From NCBI GenBank assembly GCA_029207755.1, contig JARCOQ010000002.1, positions 57,949,172-58,013,171 on the forward strand: 64,000 nt of DNA, written 5' to 3'. Both the position numbers and the translations under genes were made by a program. Below are positions 42,601 through 54,535 of the stretch, piece by piece (position 1 is the stretch's first letter; each line of letters starts with the position of its first letter). A model generated the notes under the pieces. The model was not told where the DNA came from, ran no database searches, and saw nothing but the letters and a program-made list of their open reading frames with translations. Source of the stretch: Chamaea fasciata. Its lineage: Eukaryota > Chordata > Aves > Passeriformes > Sylviidae.

Positions 42601-43155
42601 CTTTTAGAACCTTTGGAAAATGACCTCCTTTCTGCTTGATTTACTCTTAGCTTCACTTCTCTCCATTACTCTGGACAACCAAGTTCTGCTACCAGTTTGG
42701 TCAGGTCACTAAAGTGCTAAGATAAACTTTGCAAGTTCTTCATTCTTTGAATTCCATATTTCTATGACTACCACGCACAAAAACTTGAACTTGTAATTAC
42801 CACAATGCAAATCTCATTCACCTAGACAGGTTAGACATGTGAGAAGACCATCAAGTACTCTTCATTCTGGTCAGGTAAACTCTGAGAAGGCTTTCTAGTA
42901 AGTCTTTTCTTACCATGTGTTTTAAGGTACTGATTGTGTGTATATACATATGCGATTAGCTGTTTAATATTTAAATTAATAATAATATTGTATAAAAATG
43001 AATGATAATTTTGTCTAGGTTTTATTTTATAATTAAATTACATTAAAATATCTCAATCTTTGAGTAAGCTCCAATGGATCTGTCACGGCCCATTATCCTC
43101 CAAAGTAGCCGTTAGGGCCTATTATGTCAATTCTGATACACATCTATGACAGATT
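42601..43155. other. Unique noncoding DNA, nothing recognised
   Basis: AT-rich sequence without a motif, repeat or frame that I can support. Confidence 0.6.
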
Positions 43156-43213
43156 GGGTTTGTTTTTTTGGTTTTTTTGGGGGGTTTTGTTGTTTGTTAT
43201 TTTTTTTTATTAT
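43156..43213 (+). repeat. G/T-rich low-complexity tract
   Basis: GGGTTTG, GGTTTTTTTGGGGGG, TTTTGTTGTTTG and a T run. Same composition class as the tracts at 9975 and 21271. Confidence 0.9.
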
Positions 43214-43640
43214 GAACATTCAAATAAAGCCAAGAAGGGTCTGGGTCACTCATGGTATTTAAATGCAGCAGAGACCATTCATTTGGAGGCTACTTATTGA
43301 AATCTAACTTGGGTCAGAAGTAGCTGAAAAATTCTGTTCAGTGATGATCATAAAAGAGGCTTAGTGTCTCAAAAAATCATGTCTGATGCACAGAAGTTCA
43401 TGGAAATTCTGAAAATTCCTTCAATGATTACAGAATTAGGTCCTTACTTCAGGTTTCAAAATTTCATATTGTAGCTGGACAAATACTTCTAAGGTTGAAA
43501 CTGATTTGCTGTCGTCACCGGATAAGTGCAAACATAGTCACAGGTTCAGTGAACTTCTCAAGCATTCTGGTGAAATTTCACAACTTTCACCATGTTTATT
43601 GTGGTTGCTACACTACTTTCTATCATGGTTTTCTTGTGTT
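43214..43640. other. Unique spacer between two low-complexity tracts
   Basis: No gene recognised. A 120-codon frame starts at 43495, but its C-terminal half is only the Lys, Asn, Pro and Thr bias of the following A/C tract. Confidence 0.6.
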
Positions 43641-43847
43641 TAAAAAACCCAAAAAAACAACAACCAAAAAAAACCCCAAACCAATCCGAACCAAACCAAA
43701 CCAAACCAAAAAAAAAAACAAAAAAAACAAACCAAACCAACAAACAAACAAAAAAAAACCCAAAAAAGAAACCCCCACAAGACAAAAAAAAAAAAAAAAC
43801 AAAAACAAAAACAAAATAACAAAACAAAACAAAAGAACCCAAAAAAC
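43641..43847 (+). repeat. A/C-rich low-complexity tract, about 200 bp
   Basis: The plus strand is almost only A and C (AACCAAACC, AACAAACAAAC, AAAACCCC units) with long A runs. Several overlapping frames on both strands are products of this bias. Confidence 0.95.
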
Positions 43848-43977
43848 TGTCAAATGAGAGAAAGAATATAGTGTCACCCTGATTTTTCAGACTTCTGATG
43901 TTTTGCATTTCCTACTAGAGCTTTCTCACACTTGTAATATAAACAAAGAATGATGTTTTGTAAATAATACATTCCTT

Positions 43978-44159
43978 TGCAGGGGGAAAGGCAAACTGAT
44001 GGACTTCTAGGTTGACCAGTGGGGTCAGAGAGGTGTTAACCTTGTCCCACAATAGCTGATCAAATTCCAAAGACTATATATGTCGAGATCCCAAAATAAA
44101 CTTCCTTCTTTCTCATTTCCACAACCTGATCAGTTAGTGTGGGTTTTTTGTGTCCGTCA
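43978..44159 (+). mobile_element. Partial LTR of an endogenous retrovirus (promoter/R/U5 end)
   Basis: The segment GGGGTCAGAGAGGTGTTAAC, then AATAGCTGATCAAATTCC, is followed by a TATA-type box (CTATATATG, 44074-44082). Eighteen bases further on is an AATAAA polyadenylation signal (44095-44100). After that come a pyrimidine-rich stretch and TTTTTTGTGTCCGTCA, which ends in the CA expected of an LTR. A TATA box so close to AATAAA is the compact arrangement of retroviral LTRs, and the wording resembles bird ERVK-type LTRs from memory. The left end is uncertain, no target duplication is evident, and no retroviral genes follow. Confidence 0.55.
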
Positions 44160-45716
44160 AGCGTCAAGAAAGGTGAAAATTATTATAAGAAGTATGAGAC
44201 TTTTTTTCTATGAGAAGGCTTTAAAAAATTAGTTTTCACCATCAGAAAGTGCAACCAAAATGGGTATGGAAGAGCTCTATAAATCATAAAGTAAATTAGT
44301 GTTCTTTTTCCAGTGAATTGTTGTTTACTCCGTGGAACTTGAATATAAAGCAGATGTAAAGCACAAAGATTCACATGGAAGCATGCAAAATTGAATTATT
44401 TCATCTAGTAATTAGTAATCTAAACCCAACTACAGTTTCAGGATATCCAAAACAGCTGAATGTCAGAAGTTGCAGAAGTATTCTTCAGATCTCTGCTACT
44501 AGTCTTTTGAAATATGGGGTCATTGTATAGAATAAATTTCAGGTTTGTGACTCATTAAGTCTTGCTATGCTGGCACAAGTGAGCGCATATTCTCACCTCT
44601 AATCTTCCTTTCATGCCAGTAGTTAACCTGACTTCCACATCACTATGGAATTACTGAATTACTAAACTCTCAGTTATATGAAAAGCTAAGGCAAGAAAAT
44701 CTGAAGAAAAGAAATTCAAGACAAGGATACATGTCAGTTTTTATAGCTGAGAAACTTGTATGTTATAAAACTCTCTGTACAAGAAGAAAAAGATAAAAAG
44801 AAAAACTTAAAGAACCAAACAAACTAAAAATAACCCCAAGAAAAGGTTACAGGGCATTGCTCATCTCATCCAAAATCAACATGTTAAACCAATGGGAGGA
44901 ATCATGACCAGAAAGAAAATTGTTTTCTCATTAATTATAATTATTAGCTTGATTTAACTAGAAAAGCCAGAAATAGTTCAGCTGGGAGATTTGCGATTTT
45001 CATTAATATAAAAATTTTCATTCAAACCTTAATTTTCATTCAGGTAAACACACACGATACAATACATGTGGAATATTCATAACCTTTGGCATGAGTGATG
45101 TAGACACAACAAACAAATACACCAATGTATGGACAACTGAATTGACCTTAGAACATCCAAATAGGAGGGTTAGGAGGGATAGTCAGACAACTTAATGTAG
45201 GCATATAGTGGCATTTATCTGTAACGTCCTATACCAGACCTGATGCTCAGCTCTGCTACCAGAGTACATGTGTCTCTGTAACTTCTGTGCCCTACCTGTG
45301 TGGCCTGTGTATGCCTTCAATATCCTTAGAGACCTCCAGTGGCTCTAAGTTCCTGTGGTTAGGCAACTGAATCTTGCCCAGGATGTCAACATTCATATTG
45401 GAAATGTCTAAATTTAGATTAAGTGAATACAAGCACTAATGATTAAGGACAGGTGAAATAGTCCCATGTTTTGAGTCACTGATCATGCATCTCTTATGTC
45501 AATCTCCAGGGTTTTAGAAAGATAATGCATGTAGCACTCCTGTCTAGTAGGACAAAATCTTTTCAACGAAATCCTGTCCCATTAATATCAACACGAAAAC
45601 TCCCTTAGCTTTTAGTAGGTTATGCTTCCTTTAGTTGTCAGACCAGCCACAAGAGAACAAACAAAACACCTCAAATATAGCTTTTCCTCTCCACACACCT
45701 TGTTTTGGGGGAAAGG
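44160..45716. other. Unique noncoding DNA, nothing recognised
   Basis: No motif, RNA gene or dispersed repeat that I can name. Confidence 0.6.
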
Positions 45717-45797
45717 AAAAACAAACAAACAAACAAACAAAAAAAAACCCCAAAAAAACCACCCCAAAACAAAACCAAAACAAAACCAAAAAAACCA
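45717..45797 (+). repeat. A/C-rich low-complexity tract with (AAAC)n
   Basis: It starts with about five AAAC units, then AAAACCCC, ACCACCCC and AAAACC units. Similar to the 43.6 kb tract. Confidence 0.95.
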
Positions 45798-48237
45798 CTA
45801 ACAAAATCAAAACTAATGCTGTCAGATAAGCAGGTTGCTCACGTACACTTTTTACTTGTGCATCACTAAATTAGCAATAGAAATACTACAAATTATTTTT
45901 GTGATAATTTAATGGAAATTATGTTTCAAAACAGTCAGATAACAGGGACATGGAAATTCAAACACTCTGAAAAAGGATACATTCATCCCATTAACTGTTT
46001 TAGTAAAATCCTCTTTAGCGACAACTGTCCTTGCAGAAAGAGTGTAGTTAATGGTGAAATTGTTGTTGAGTCTTTGGTACAGGTGAACACAAAGATTGCA
46101 GCTATACCTGCCTCTTGGCTTAAGAGAAAAGTGTTCTTGTCTTTCCCTCACACATCTCTGAGAGCAAAGCATAGTATTGCCTTTTGTGTTTCATTTAATG
46201 CTGAAAATTTCCTTTCTTTTGCTTGCACATAGTATAATGCGACAATTATGTGACACATTAAAAAAAAAAATTATGACAATGCTTGCACTGTATCCAAATG
46301 TGAAGAGATCTGCAGTCATTTCAAATGGGAAACCTGCTATTAGCTCACACAATGGATTCCCCAGCTGAAAAGAAGACATAAATTGGAGTGAATCAAGCAT
46401 TCACCGCCAGCGGATCTGCTGCTTGTGTTCACTGATGAGATGTAAATGTGCTTAGCAAGAGTACATCATCAGAAGAGGACCATGAAATTATAATATAGTG
46501 ACTGTAATGAGAATGGGTTAATTTGTAGCATTTCTTATTCTAATTATGGTATTTGACACATGGGAACAAAACCATTTTCAGCCATTTTCTTTTCTTGTTA
46601 CTATCCCTTATTACAAAAATGAGAAACAAGAGCAATCTGCATGTTTTTCTACTCTGTGAAATACCGTAGCATGCTGCACTATTTTGACCCTTTCAATATT
46701 CTGCATAGGCAATTTAAGAGAAGACAGTCCAGTTATGGTCTCAGCAAAGAGCATATAATGAATCTAGGAAAAGTATAATTTGTATGGAAATAGCCTGAAT
46801 TATTTTTTAAGTGCACAAGAATGTAAGGGGGGAAAAATACCAACAAGCCAGCAACTAAACCCAAAACCTAGAAAACAGAAATAGCATAGCATTTCTCTAT
46901 CTCTATCACAATGATTTAATAAAAATTAAAATGTGTATGAATTTATCCTATTCTCAGAGTGATGAGATTTTAGTTTCATCTTGCAATGTGTATATTATAT
47001 ACGCAGACATATTCTCTTTGTAAGAGAGATGTCCAGCTGGTGAAAAATATCCTATTCCACACAATTCAAATATTAATGCATTATTTTGACAGGAAATAAG
47101 TATGTAGAGGTGAAGATAATTGCCATTAAAACTAAATGGATGTATTTTCAGGACTATTTTCTAACAATGGGTACAAAATTATATCCACAAAAACGCAGAA
47201 ACATGGAATTCATGTTTCTGTGAACAAATTCAAATTTTGATAAGAAAGAAATGGATGAAATTTCTTTTTTGACAAAAGAGTCTGACAGAAGCTTATAGGA
47301 GATTAGGTAATTTTGTTTAAAAAGTCCTCTTTAGTTTACCTTCTTGTTTGGTAACAGCTATTTGAGGGTTATTGTATTTATGTGCAGATATGCATGTTTT
47401 CGACAAGTGCAAATTAGCTCCGCTTTTGTGAGTTGCTTCTGGTACTGAGTATCCTGACTTGCCTTTAAAATATAAATATAGAAAAGACTGTTGTCCTTAA
47501 AACTCACAATTCTGAAAGTGTGATATGGGTGAGGATCAGTAAAAAGGAAAAGGAAAAAGGAAAAAAAAAGAGGCAACATAGTCCAAAGCTTTTCTTACCA
47601 AACTATCTTCAGTGAGGATGAGGAAGACACTTGTACTTTGAAGACTCTTCCTAATATGAGAGGAAGAAGTGAGATCAGCTTTTGACAGGAGATTTGTAGG
47701 ATTTATTAAAACCTTATTTGAGCATTCAAATCATTCAGGCTATTTTTAGGTTCAGACTTGGCACACTGAAACAGCTGAAATGAAGGAATATGTTCACAAA
47801 GGTGATTCAAAAGTTGTCAATAGCAAGATTCTCATCAGAGAATTACAATTTGTGTGCTTCTTCAGTCTCTATTTGAATCACGATTGAGCTTAGATAAAAC
47901 ATCATGCATCTAACTGCTTAGCTAAAGATTGATCTAAAGACATCTGAGTGTTTCTGTTTAGGATAGAAAGAACTCTGTGATCCAGAATGGCAGTATAAAT
48001 CAATTTTGGGCTTCTACAGCAATAATCCAGAGCCTAGGGACCAGACAACTTAATCTTTGTTTGAAAGAAAGATCCCAAATTGCCACAAATCTGAGCTGGG
48101 AATTTAGAGATTCTGAATCTCATTTACAAATGTTCACGTTCTATTAATTTTTTCCCAGGTAATTACAGAACCCTGAGTTTCTTGTGTCAAAATGCTAATA
48201 TATTTTGCAAATGAAATACATTTAATTTACCTAGTAG

Positions 48238-48273
48238 AAAATTCATAAACCTAGTAAAATTCATAAACCTAGT
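48238..48273. repeat. Exact 18-bp tandem duplication
   Basis: AAAATTCATAAACCTAGT occurs twice head to tail without a mismatch. Confidence 0.97.
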
Positions 48274-48635
48274 AGAAAGAAAGAGGAAAGATAATATTAA
48301 ACCTGGGTTGTAGACCTACCAGGAAAAGGACACATGAATACCCCGACTTCAGGGTACCACAGCTAAGTGCACTAGATTGACAGAACACCTTATACCCACA
48401 CTGATGAGAGATTAATTTCTCGGTGAGTGCTCAGTAAAGGAAGTAGCCCAGAAATAGCTAAGAATGAAGGTTGTAGTAAAATAATTATCTACTGAAAAAA
48501 ATCATCATATAACTTAATGCACACACAATAGGCACAACCATATGCTCACATGTACATGTACACCATTATATGAAAAATATTATCCTTAAATACATTTCAG
48601 TTACTTTTAACTGAGTATTTCTTAAAAATGACACC

Positions 48636-48656
48636 AAAAAAAAAAAAAAAAAAAAA
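48636..48656 (+). repeat. Poly-A run, 21 bases
   Basis: Uninterrupted A. No recognisable retroposed sequence precedes it. Confidence 0.97.
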
Positions 48657-51239
48657 GAGAGATATTTTGGCCATACTAAGCTTTCCTAAATATATTTAGC
48701 TATTTGAGATGCCTGCCTGGCCTCTATCTGTCACTTGCCAAGGGAATAAGTCTCCTGTAGGTCCTATGACTTGGATGCTAAACCAGATGTTTTTAATACA
48801 CTAGAACACCTAAAATCACAATAGACTCCTGGTTTTTGGCAAGTAGCATGCCAGTTTCTGGGATCAGAATTTGCTGCATATCTCTGCAGCTGTAACTGCA
48901 GCAGTCATTTTGGCAGGCTTCAGGTACCAGAACGTAAGACAGACAAGGCATCATGCCCAAACTGTAGTGGCTGATCTCCAAAAGGCTGCATATCTTCCAC
49001 AAGTTCTGTCTCTAACCTGCCAACTCCATTTAGGTGTATTAGCATCTGAGGTGGCAGAATATACCTATGTTTATGTAGCTGAATCCTGCCCTAAGTCTCT
49101 ATTAATTATAATAGAAGTGCAGACATCTAGTTCACATGAACGTAATGAGGGGAAAACTTTACTCATTTGCTCTTCTACTTCTTAGTAATAGTTTGAAGAC
49201 AGCAACATGATCATGCCAAGATTTTTTTTTCATATTTCCTTTTTTTTTCTTCTTTCTTTTAACCCACTTTTATTTAGTTGTATTTAAATGAGTGTTGAAG
49301 TGAACTTACTACTATTTCTGGTGGCAGTAGGTCAAATCAGGATCTATTTCTGTTTATTCCTATTCTTCTCTCATGTCACCATTTCTGCTTTAACCCCCTT
49401 TATTTACAAATTTTAATAAAATAGATGATGACTACAAAGAAATGGAGCAATATTTTCCATTTATAGAAGTTTGTACAAAGATAATTTCATGTCTTTCTTA
49501 TTAAGTTGATATGACATATAAAATGCAAAATAGCCTGTCCTCCATCTTTGTGAATACTTTTTGAATTCAAAACAGAGTATGTCTTTTTTAGAGCATATAT
49601 AAACTAAAGTAAAACATAAAACTATTAGAACACTATTTAAACAGTTTCTAATAATAATTTTCAAATCCTCCAAAAATATAATATCAGTAAAATAGAGTTC
49701 AGGTTTTGTGAATTTTGTTTTATCATCTTCAGCATTAAAAACCACTTCTCAGTGAAATTTTCTACCATTAGTGAATTCTTCAGAGTGCACTCAGGGTATA
49801 TCTCTTTTTCTCTGCTTCCATGAATATTAAAGATGAAAACAAAACTCTAAAAGCATATTTGATCTTCAGACCGTCTGGTGAGTTCAGCTTCCCATTGTAT
49901 CCTCTTTATCTCTGATGATTTTATACCAGCTTAATGTTTAATTTATGCTCCTTTCTTTTGCAGCTTTGCTCTGTTCTCTCTTTAACAGTCACATGGATAC
50001 CCATGTTGATGGTTTTTTTTTGCACATCCTCACTTTGGGTCTTGGCAAGGAGTTCAGTCTTATATTCTGTGTTTGCAACTAAGTATGGAATTGTTCATGC
50101 ATTTTCCTTATGGGACATTTTCCTAAAAAGGAGAAAAAAAAGACTGTAAGTACCTTCACAATAGAAAGCCAATTTTTTTTAGAATATGAATCATAACAGT
50201 TACCTTTCAAATACAGAATGACAGCAGAGAAACGATAAATGTTTATGACACCTCCTCTCTCTTCATATGCATATTTAGAAGATGGTAACCTGTTTTTACC
50301 CTTGGTTTCAATTGGTCTTACAGGAGTTGCAGCAAGCTCAGTACAGGCCATCCATTGTTAGGAAGACTTCTTGTTACAGCAGAGACTTTTCTGTCAGCTT
50401 CCAGCTCCTTTCAGTGTTGTCTGAGTCTCACTGCTGTGCTCTAGACTTGCTTCTCATTTTTCCCACACAAAACCCTCCTGCCATCATTGAAGCTATTCCC
50501 TTCCAAGCACTCTCAGCAGTCCTAAAAAGAAGGAGCAGTTCCATCGTTAGAAATTTTCACATAACTTAGTAATACGTTTTCTTAAACCACCACAACATAT
50601 TAGGAATAAACAGATACTACCCACCATGACATAGTCACATACCTCTTGTTCATTAGCTGTAATCTAGGCTGAGAAATAAAAGGAATCCAAGAACAAAGCT
50701 CTTGTAGTAAGACCACTGACAACATCGGTTTGGGGCTACATTCTTCTAGAGCATTATTGTCTTGGCCTGGTGTAAACAGAAGGGGCCAGAAAGAAGCCCT
50801 GAGCTGAGTAGCAATGAAGTGGAACAGAAGTGCAGGGCTGTCTTTTGTTTCACACTTGAAACAGACTCTGTGTCAGTAATACAGGACATACAACTAATTA
50901 GGCAGAAGGCAATAAGAAAATATAGAGGATATTGTGGACATAGTAAAGACCAGTGAAGAGACTAATCTTAGACTTGGAGACTAAAATTCAGAGAATAATT
51001 CCAAGTAGGGGATCTCAGTTATGCTATCTTCATCCTTTGAGGGAATCTATAACTCCACTTAACACACAGGAAAGTGAGGAATCTTAAGAAGAGTGACAAA
51101 GCTCAGCTAAAATATGTGGATCTCCTCCACAGGGGCCCTGTGAATTCAAAGAACTAAAACCTTTTACATTTAAAACAGATTTTATCCTTGTTTTCAATCT
51201 TTTGAAAGAAAAGAAGAATATGGTTATCTCTACATATAT

Positions 51240-52545
51240 CTACATGGTTAAAGGATCATAGCTATGAACACACTGGAGCACAGAGAAGCAATATCTGTCA
51301 GCAGAACCCCAATAAACTGATCAGAGAGAGAGGCCCTGGCCCCACTCCTCCCAGAGCTGCATGGGAGAGCAGCAGCCTGAAGGGCACCAGGTTAAATATA
51401 TCACCATCAGTCAATGGGAAATGCTCTTTGCCTTACCTCACAACAGGTGTCACTGCCCAGGCATATGGGACTTATTAGGTATGGGATTCTGGGGAAGATT
51501 ACCTTGGGATTATATAATTACAGGTCGTTTAGGGGAAGAACCAAAGGTGCAGTAAGAGACAGATTGTTATGTTGTTTGGCCATGCTCTGGGAGTGATCAG
51601 TGCAGTCTGTCCTGTCTGCTAACCAAACTGAACATCTAACTATTTTTCTGGGTGAGGACCTGCCTATTTTTTTGTGTATGTGCATGTATGCATATCGGAA
51701 TGTCAGCAACTGGTGTGGGACCATAGGTCATAAGGGACAATATGTCTAAGTTTCAGAACCTGGGGTGCCTGCATATTGTGTGACTATATGTGTCACTGGA
51801 ATTGCTCGCAAATATCATGGCAGAGCAGCCCGCGAGCAGGATAAGAGGCTTGGAAGTCAGGTATCCACGCAGATAGAAGCATGAGCCAGATACTAGAGAG
51901 ACCAGAATGTCTGAAACTTGACAGCTGGGGAGACTAAAGGTGTCCGAATCATCTAATAGAGTAACCATGAGGTCTGAGGGTTGCCTTACTTACATTTTAA
52001 CCTGTATATGGCTATATCAGAGACAAGAGGATCCCAAGAATCTATGGGTTAAATTGAGTATTTAAGGTCACTTACTAGAGAGATTGGATCAACAGTGTGT
52101 GTGGGCTCGTGAATCTGTGTGTGTGCACAAAAATATGTGTGCACACAAATGTACATGTGAGAGGTTCTGAACTGGAAAGAATTGAAAGGGCATTGCTGGC
52201 TTTGGGAGAAAACTGGGAAAACAAGGTTCTAGGGCAATTTCCTGCCTTAGTGCACAAACCCATGCTGCTGGGACTATCAGCTTTGTATATCTGCGCTATT
52301 TTCCATTGACAGACCTTTACCCTGGACAGGCAGAAAGGGTTACAAAATTAGGCAGCTCTTTTTGCTGTGTTTGCATCTTTCTATCTGTCCTGTTCTGTAT
52401 GGCTTTCCATGTGTATTGCCTGTGTTCCTGTGGGTGCCTTTTGGGGAATGTATGCTCATCCTTGCCACTGGCTGTGCTCAGGAACAGAGAGCTGTAGAGC
52501 CTTTCCCTTGATTGTGCTACCGGAATCAGCAAAACCTTAACAGTA
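51240..52545. other. GC-richer unassigned block, possibly an old LTR retroelement
   Basis: This block of about 1.3 kb differs in texture from the surrounding AT-rich DNA, with more G and C, a TGTGTGTG/TGCACACAAA stretch near 52100 and few long A/T runs. A phrase of about 18 bases, GAGAC..AA.GTGTCYGAA, occurs at 51898-51915 and again at 51930-51948, the sort of internal repetition seen in LTRs. It ends immediately beside a CR1 tail scrap. I cannot find retroviral coding motifs, a clear TATA box or terminal TG...CA ends. It may be a degraded LTR of an avian endogenous retrovirus, or it may be unique DNA. The frames inside (62-71 codons) are not recognisable. Confidence 0.35.
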
Positions 52546-52547
52546 TT

Positions 52548-52598
52548 ATCATAGAATCATTTAGGTTGGAGAAGAAATTTATGGTCATTAAGACTAAT
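52548..52598 (-). mobile_element. CR1 LINE 3'-terminal scrap
   Basis: ATCATAGAATCATTTAGG at 52548, then TTGGAGAAGAAATTTATGG and TCATTAAGA, is the reverse complement of the extreme CR1 3' end including its octamer tail. Only about 50 bases remain, an extremely short 5'-truncated insertion or a deletion remnant. Confidence 0.88.
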
Positions 52599-53964
52599 CA
52601 TATTCGCTAACACTTTCACCCTTTGGAAGTTTGATTTTGTAAGCATATCATTGTTAAAGTTATTTTTATGCATTTTTGAATGGATATTTTATATTAATAG
52701 GCTGTATCTGGCTTTTATATTGCTATAGTTCTCGGTTCTTACATGTCAAAAGTAAAAGCTACTCATAATTTCAACTAAAGGACAGAAAATCATATGACAG
52801 AAACCACATGGATTATGTGAGACAGAAACCACAGGGATGATGTGAGAAAATTATAAAAGCTTTGGTCGTTGTCTCAGTGTCATTCACAGTTCTGCAGAGA
52901 AGTTGCTATAACTCAATTAAAGTTTATATATACATGTATGTATATTTATCTATATATGTGTATATTGGGACAGTGATTCCTGAAGTAAAGCAAATTTATT
53001 TATCAACCAGTGGAAGAATTGCATATCTGTGTATAAAAAGGACCATTTCAGATGATGGTTACAAAAATGTACTCCTGGAGGATTATTCATCATGAAGTTA
53101 TTTTTTTATACACTCAGTACATAAAATCTGCAAGCCTTAGATAAAATTGTCAGAATAATTAGGTTCTTTTTACCTCATCAGCGAATGAAATGTAGTGATT
53201 CTAAAGTAATATTTCTGGAGAAGGCACCAAGGGGGCTGAGGCTGATTCACGGTAGCTAATAAGACAGCACACACCCCACCCAAGCAAGCAAAAGCTAATC
53301 ATAAAAATAACTTTAATGGGTAATTTCTGTGCTTCAGAATACAGATGAATAGTAGAAGGAGAGTGAAGACATGTTTTTTGACTTCAGACAGAAATAAAGT
53401 CCTGCTCTTGGTTGAGCAGTACTGTCTCTGATTAGTAGGGGAAAATAAGGATTTAGATGTGATAGACACAGTTTTTGGCATCCATCTTGATTTCTGATGC
53501 TACTTCAGTAAATCTCCTTGTTTACAAACTGCTTCAGTTGTAAGAGTTTTTAGGTATTAGTTATTCAGGGAATAATTATAAAAAGAGCCATGGGACCTAA
53601 CAGCAATATTTTCATGACTAACTGTCAGCAAGGGAAAAAAGAGAGGCTCATCAAACTGACAAATATGCATCCACTCTGAATCAAATGCTGGAAAAAAGGT
53701 TTGGCATAAATGTTTTGTAGTCTTCTCGCAAGAGGAGCAGAGAATTCAATACAGCAAAATTAATCTGTTTATGTATGGGCAACCTCACAGGTAGAAATGT
53801 TTCTCTATTTAAAAGATTCTCTATACATAAATATTACTTCTATGCAGTAATTATAATAACAGGTAGCAATAGTGTTGTAAATCCCTCTCTTAACAGAAGC
53901 AGCAGAGTCAGGGTAAATCCAACTCTACTGCCATAATAATGTGTACAACTTATATGTGCTTTCA
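52599..53964. other. Unique AT-rich noncoding DNA
   Basis: Nothing recognised except a 25-bp imperfect tandem duplication at 52796-52845. Confidence 0.6.
52796..52845. repeat. 25-bp tandem duplication, two mismatches
   Basis: GACAGAAACCACATGGATTA is followed by TGTGA, then GACAGAAACCACAGGGATGA by TGTGA. The two units are adjacent and differ at two positions. Confidence 0.95.
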
Positions 53965-54535
53965 TATAACCATATATTCATTTAAGCTGGAAAAGATCCA
54001 ACCTTTAAGATCATCATGTCCAACCACTGACTGAACACTGCACTCCTAAGTGCACTAAGTTTAGTTCAACACTAAACCGTGTCACTCAGATCCATATCTA
54101 CACAACTTTTAAATAATTCTAAAGATGGTGTCTCAACCACTTCCTAGACGGGCTGTTCCAGTTCTTTACAGTCTTATGTTGAAGAAATTTCTCTCAATAT
54201 TGAATCTAAATTGCCTCTCACCAAACCTGACATCGTTTCATGCTGCTTTCTATCTGGGAGAAGAGGCCAATCCCTACATCACTACAGCCTCCTTTATTGT
54301 AGTTGTGGAGACCCATAAACTCCATCCTGAACCTTCTGTTCTCCAGATTGAACATTCCCACTCCACCTCATAAGATTTGTGCTCCAGACCCTCCAGATCA
54401 GCTTTGTTGCCCTTCTCTGGACATGCCCCAGCACCTTGATGTCTTTCTTGCATTGAGGCACCCAAAATTTATAGCCTCAGCTGAGCTAGTACACACATTG
54501 AACATGATTACCAAGAGCAGAACTCACTACTATTT
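53965..54535 (-). mobile_element. CR1 LINE: ORF2 C-terminus plus 3' end, minus strand
   Basis: The left end, ATATTCATTTAAGCTGG followed by AAAAGATCCAACC, is a degraded CR1 3' tail, so the element reads right to left. Antisense landmarks of the 3' region follow in order: ACTAAACCGTGTC, CATATCTACACAACTTTTAAAT, AACCACTTCCTAGACGGGC, TGTTCCAGT, GAAGAAATTTCTC, GGGAGAAGAGGCCAATCCC, ACTACAGCCTCCTTTATTG, TTGCCCTTCTCTGGACATG and CAGCACCTTGATGTCTTTC. On the minus strand a fragment [11 protein letters not shown] near 54400 matches the ORF2 C-terminal [11 protein letters not shown] block. Multiple frameshifts are present, and the sequence decays into unassignable DNA past about 54480. Inactive. Confidence 0.93.

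Larger units (their letters stand above)
45798..51239. other. Unique AT-rich noncoding DNA, no gene seen
   Basis: No recognisable coding region. Frames of 87-106 codons (45909 minus, 45912 plus, 48871 plus, 49461 minus, 50079 minus, 50282 plus) lack conserved motifs, and several overlap on opposite strands. It includes an 18-bp tandem duplication at 48238-48273 and a run of 21 A at 48636-48656. Confidence 0.65.

Noticed and set aside
43156..43213. Interstitial telomere-like repeat
   Set aside because: The G/T units are irregular and are not tandem TTAGGG, the vertebrate telomere unit.
43495..43908. Overlapping frames on both strands with Lys/Asn/Pro or Phe/Leu/Val-rich products
   Set aside because: Product of the A/C-rich low-complexity tract. 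No domain and no plausible gene structure.
48871..49185. 104-codon frame with an Ala/Val-rich start
   Set aside because: No conserved motif, an opposite-strand frame overlaps it, and there is no splice or promoter context to support it.
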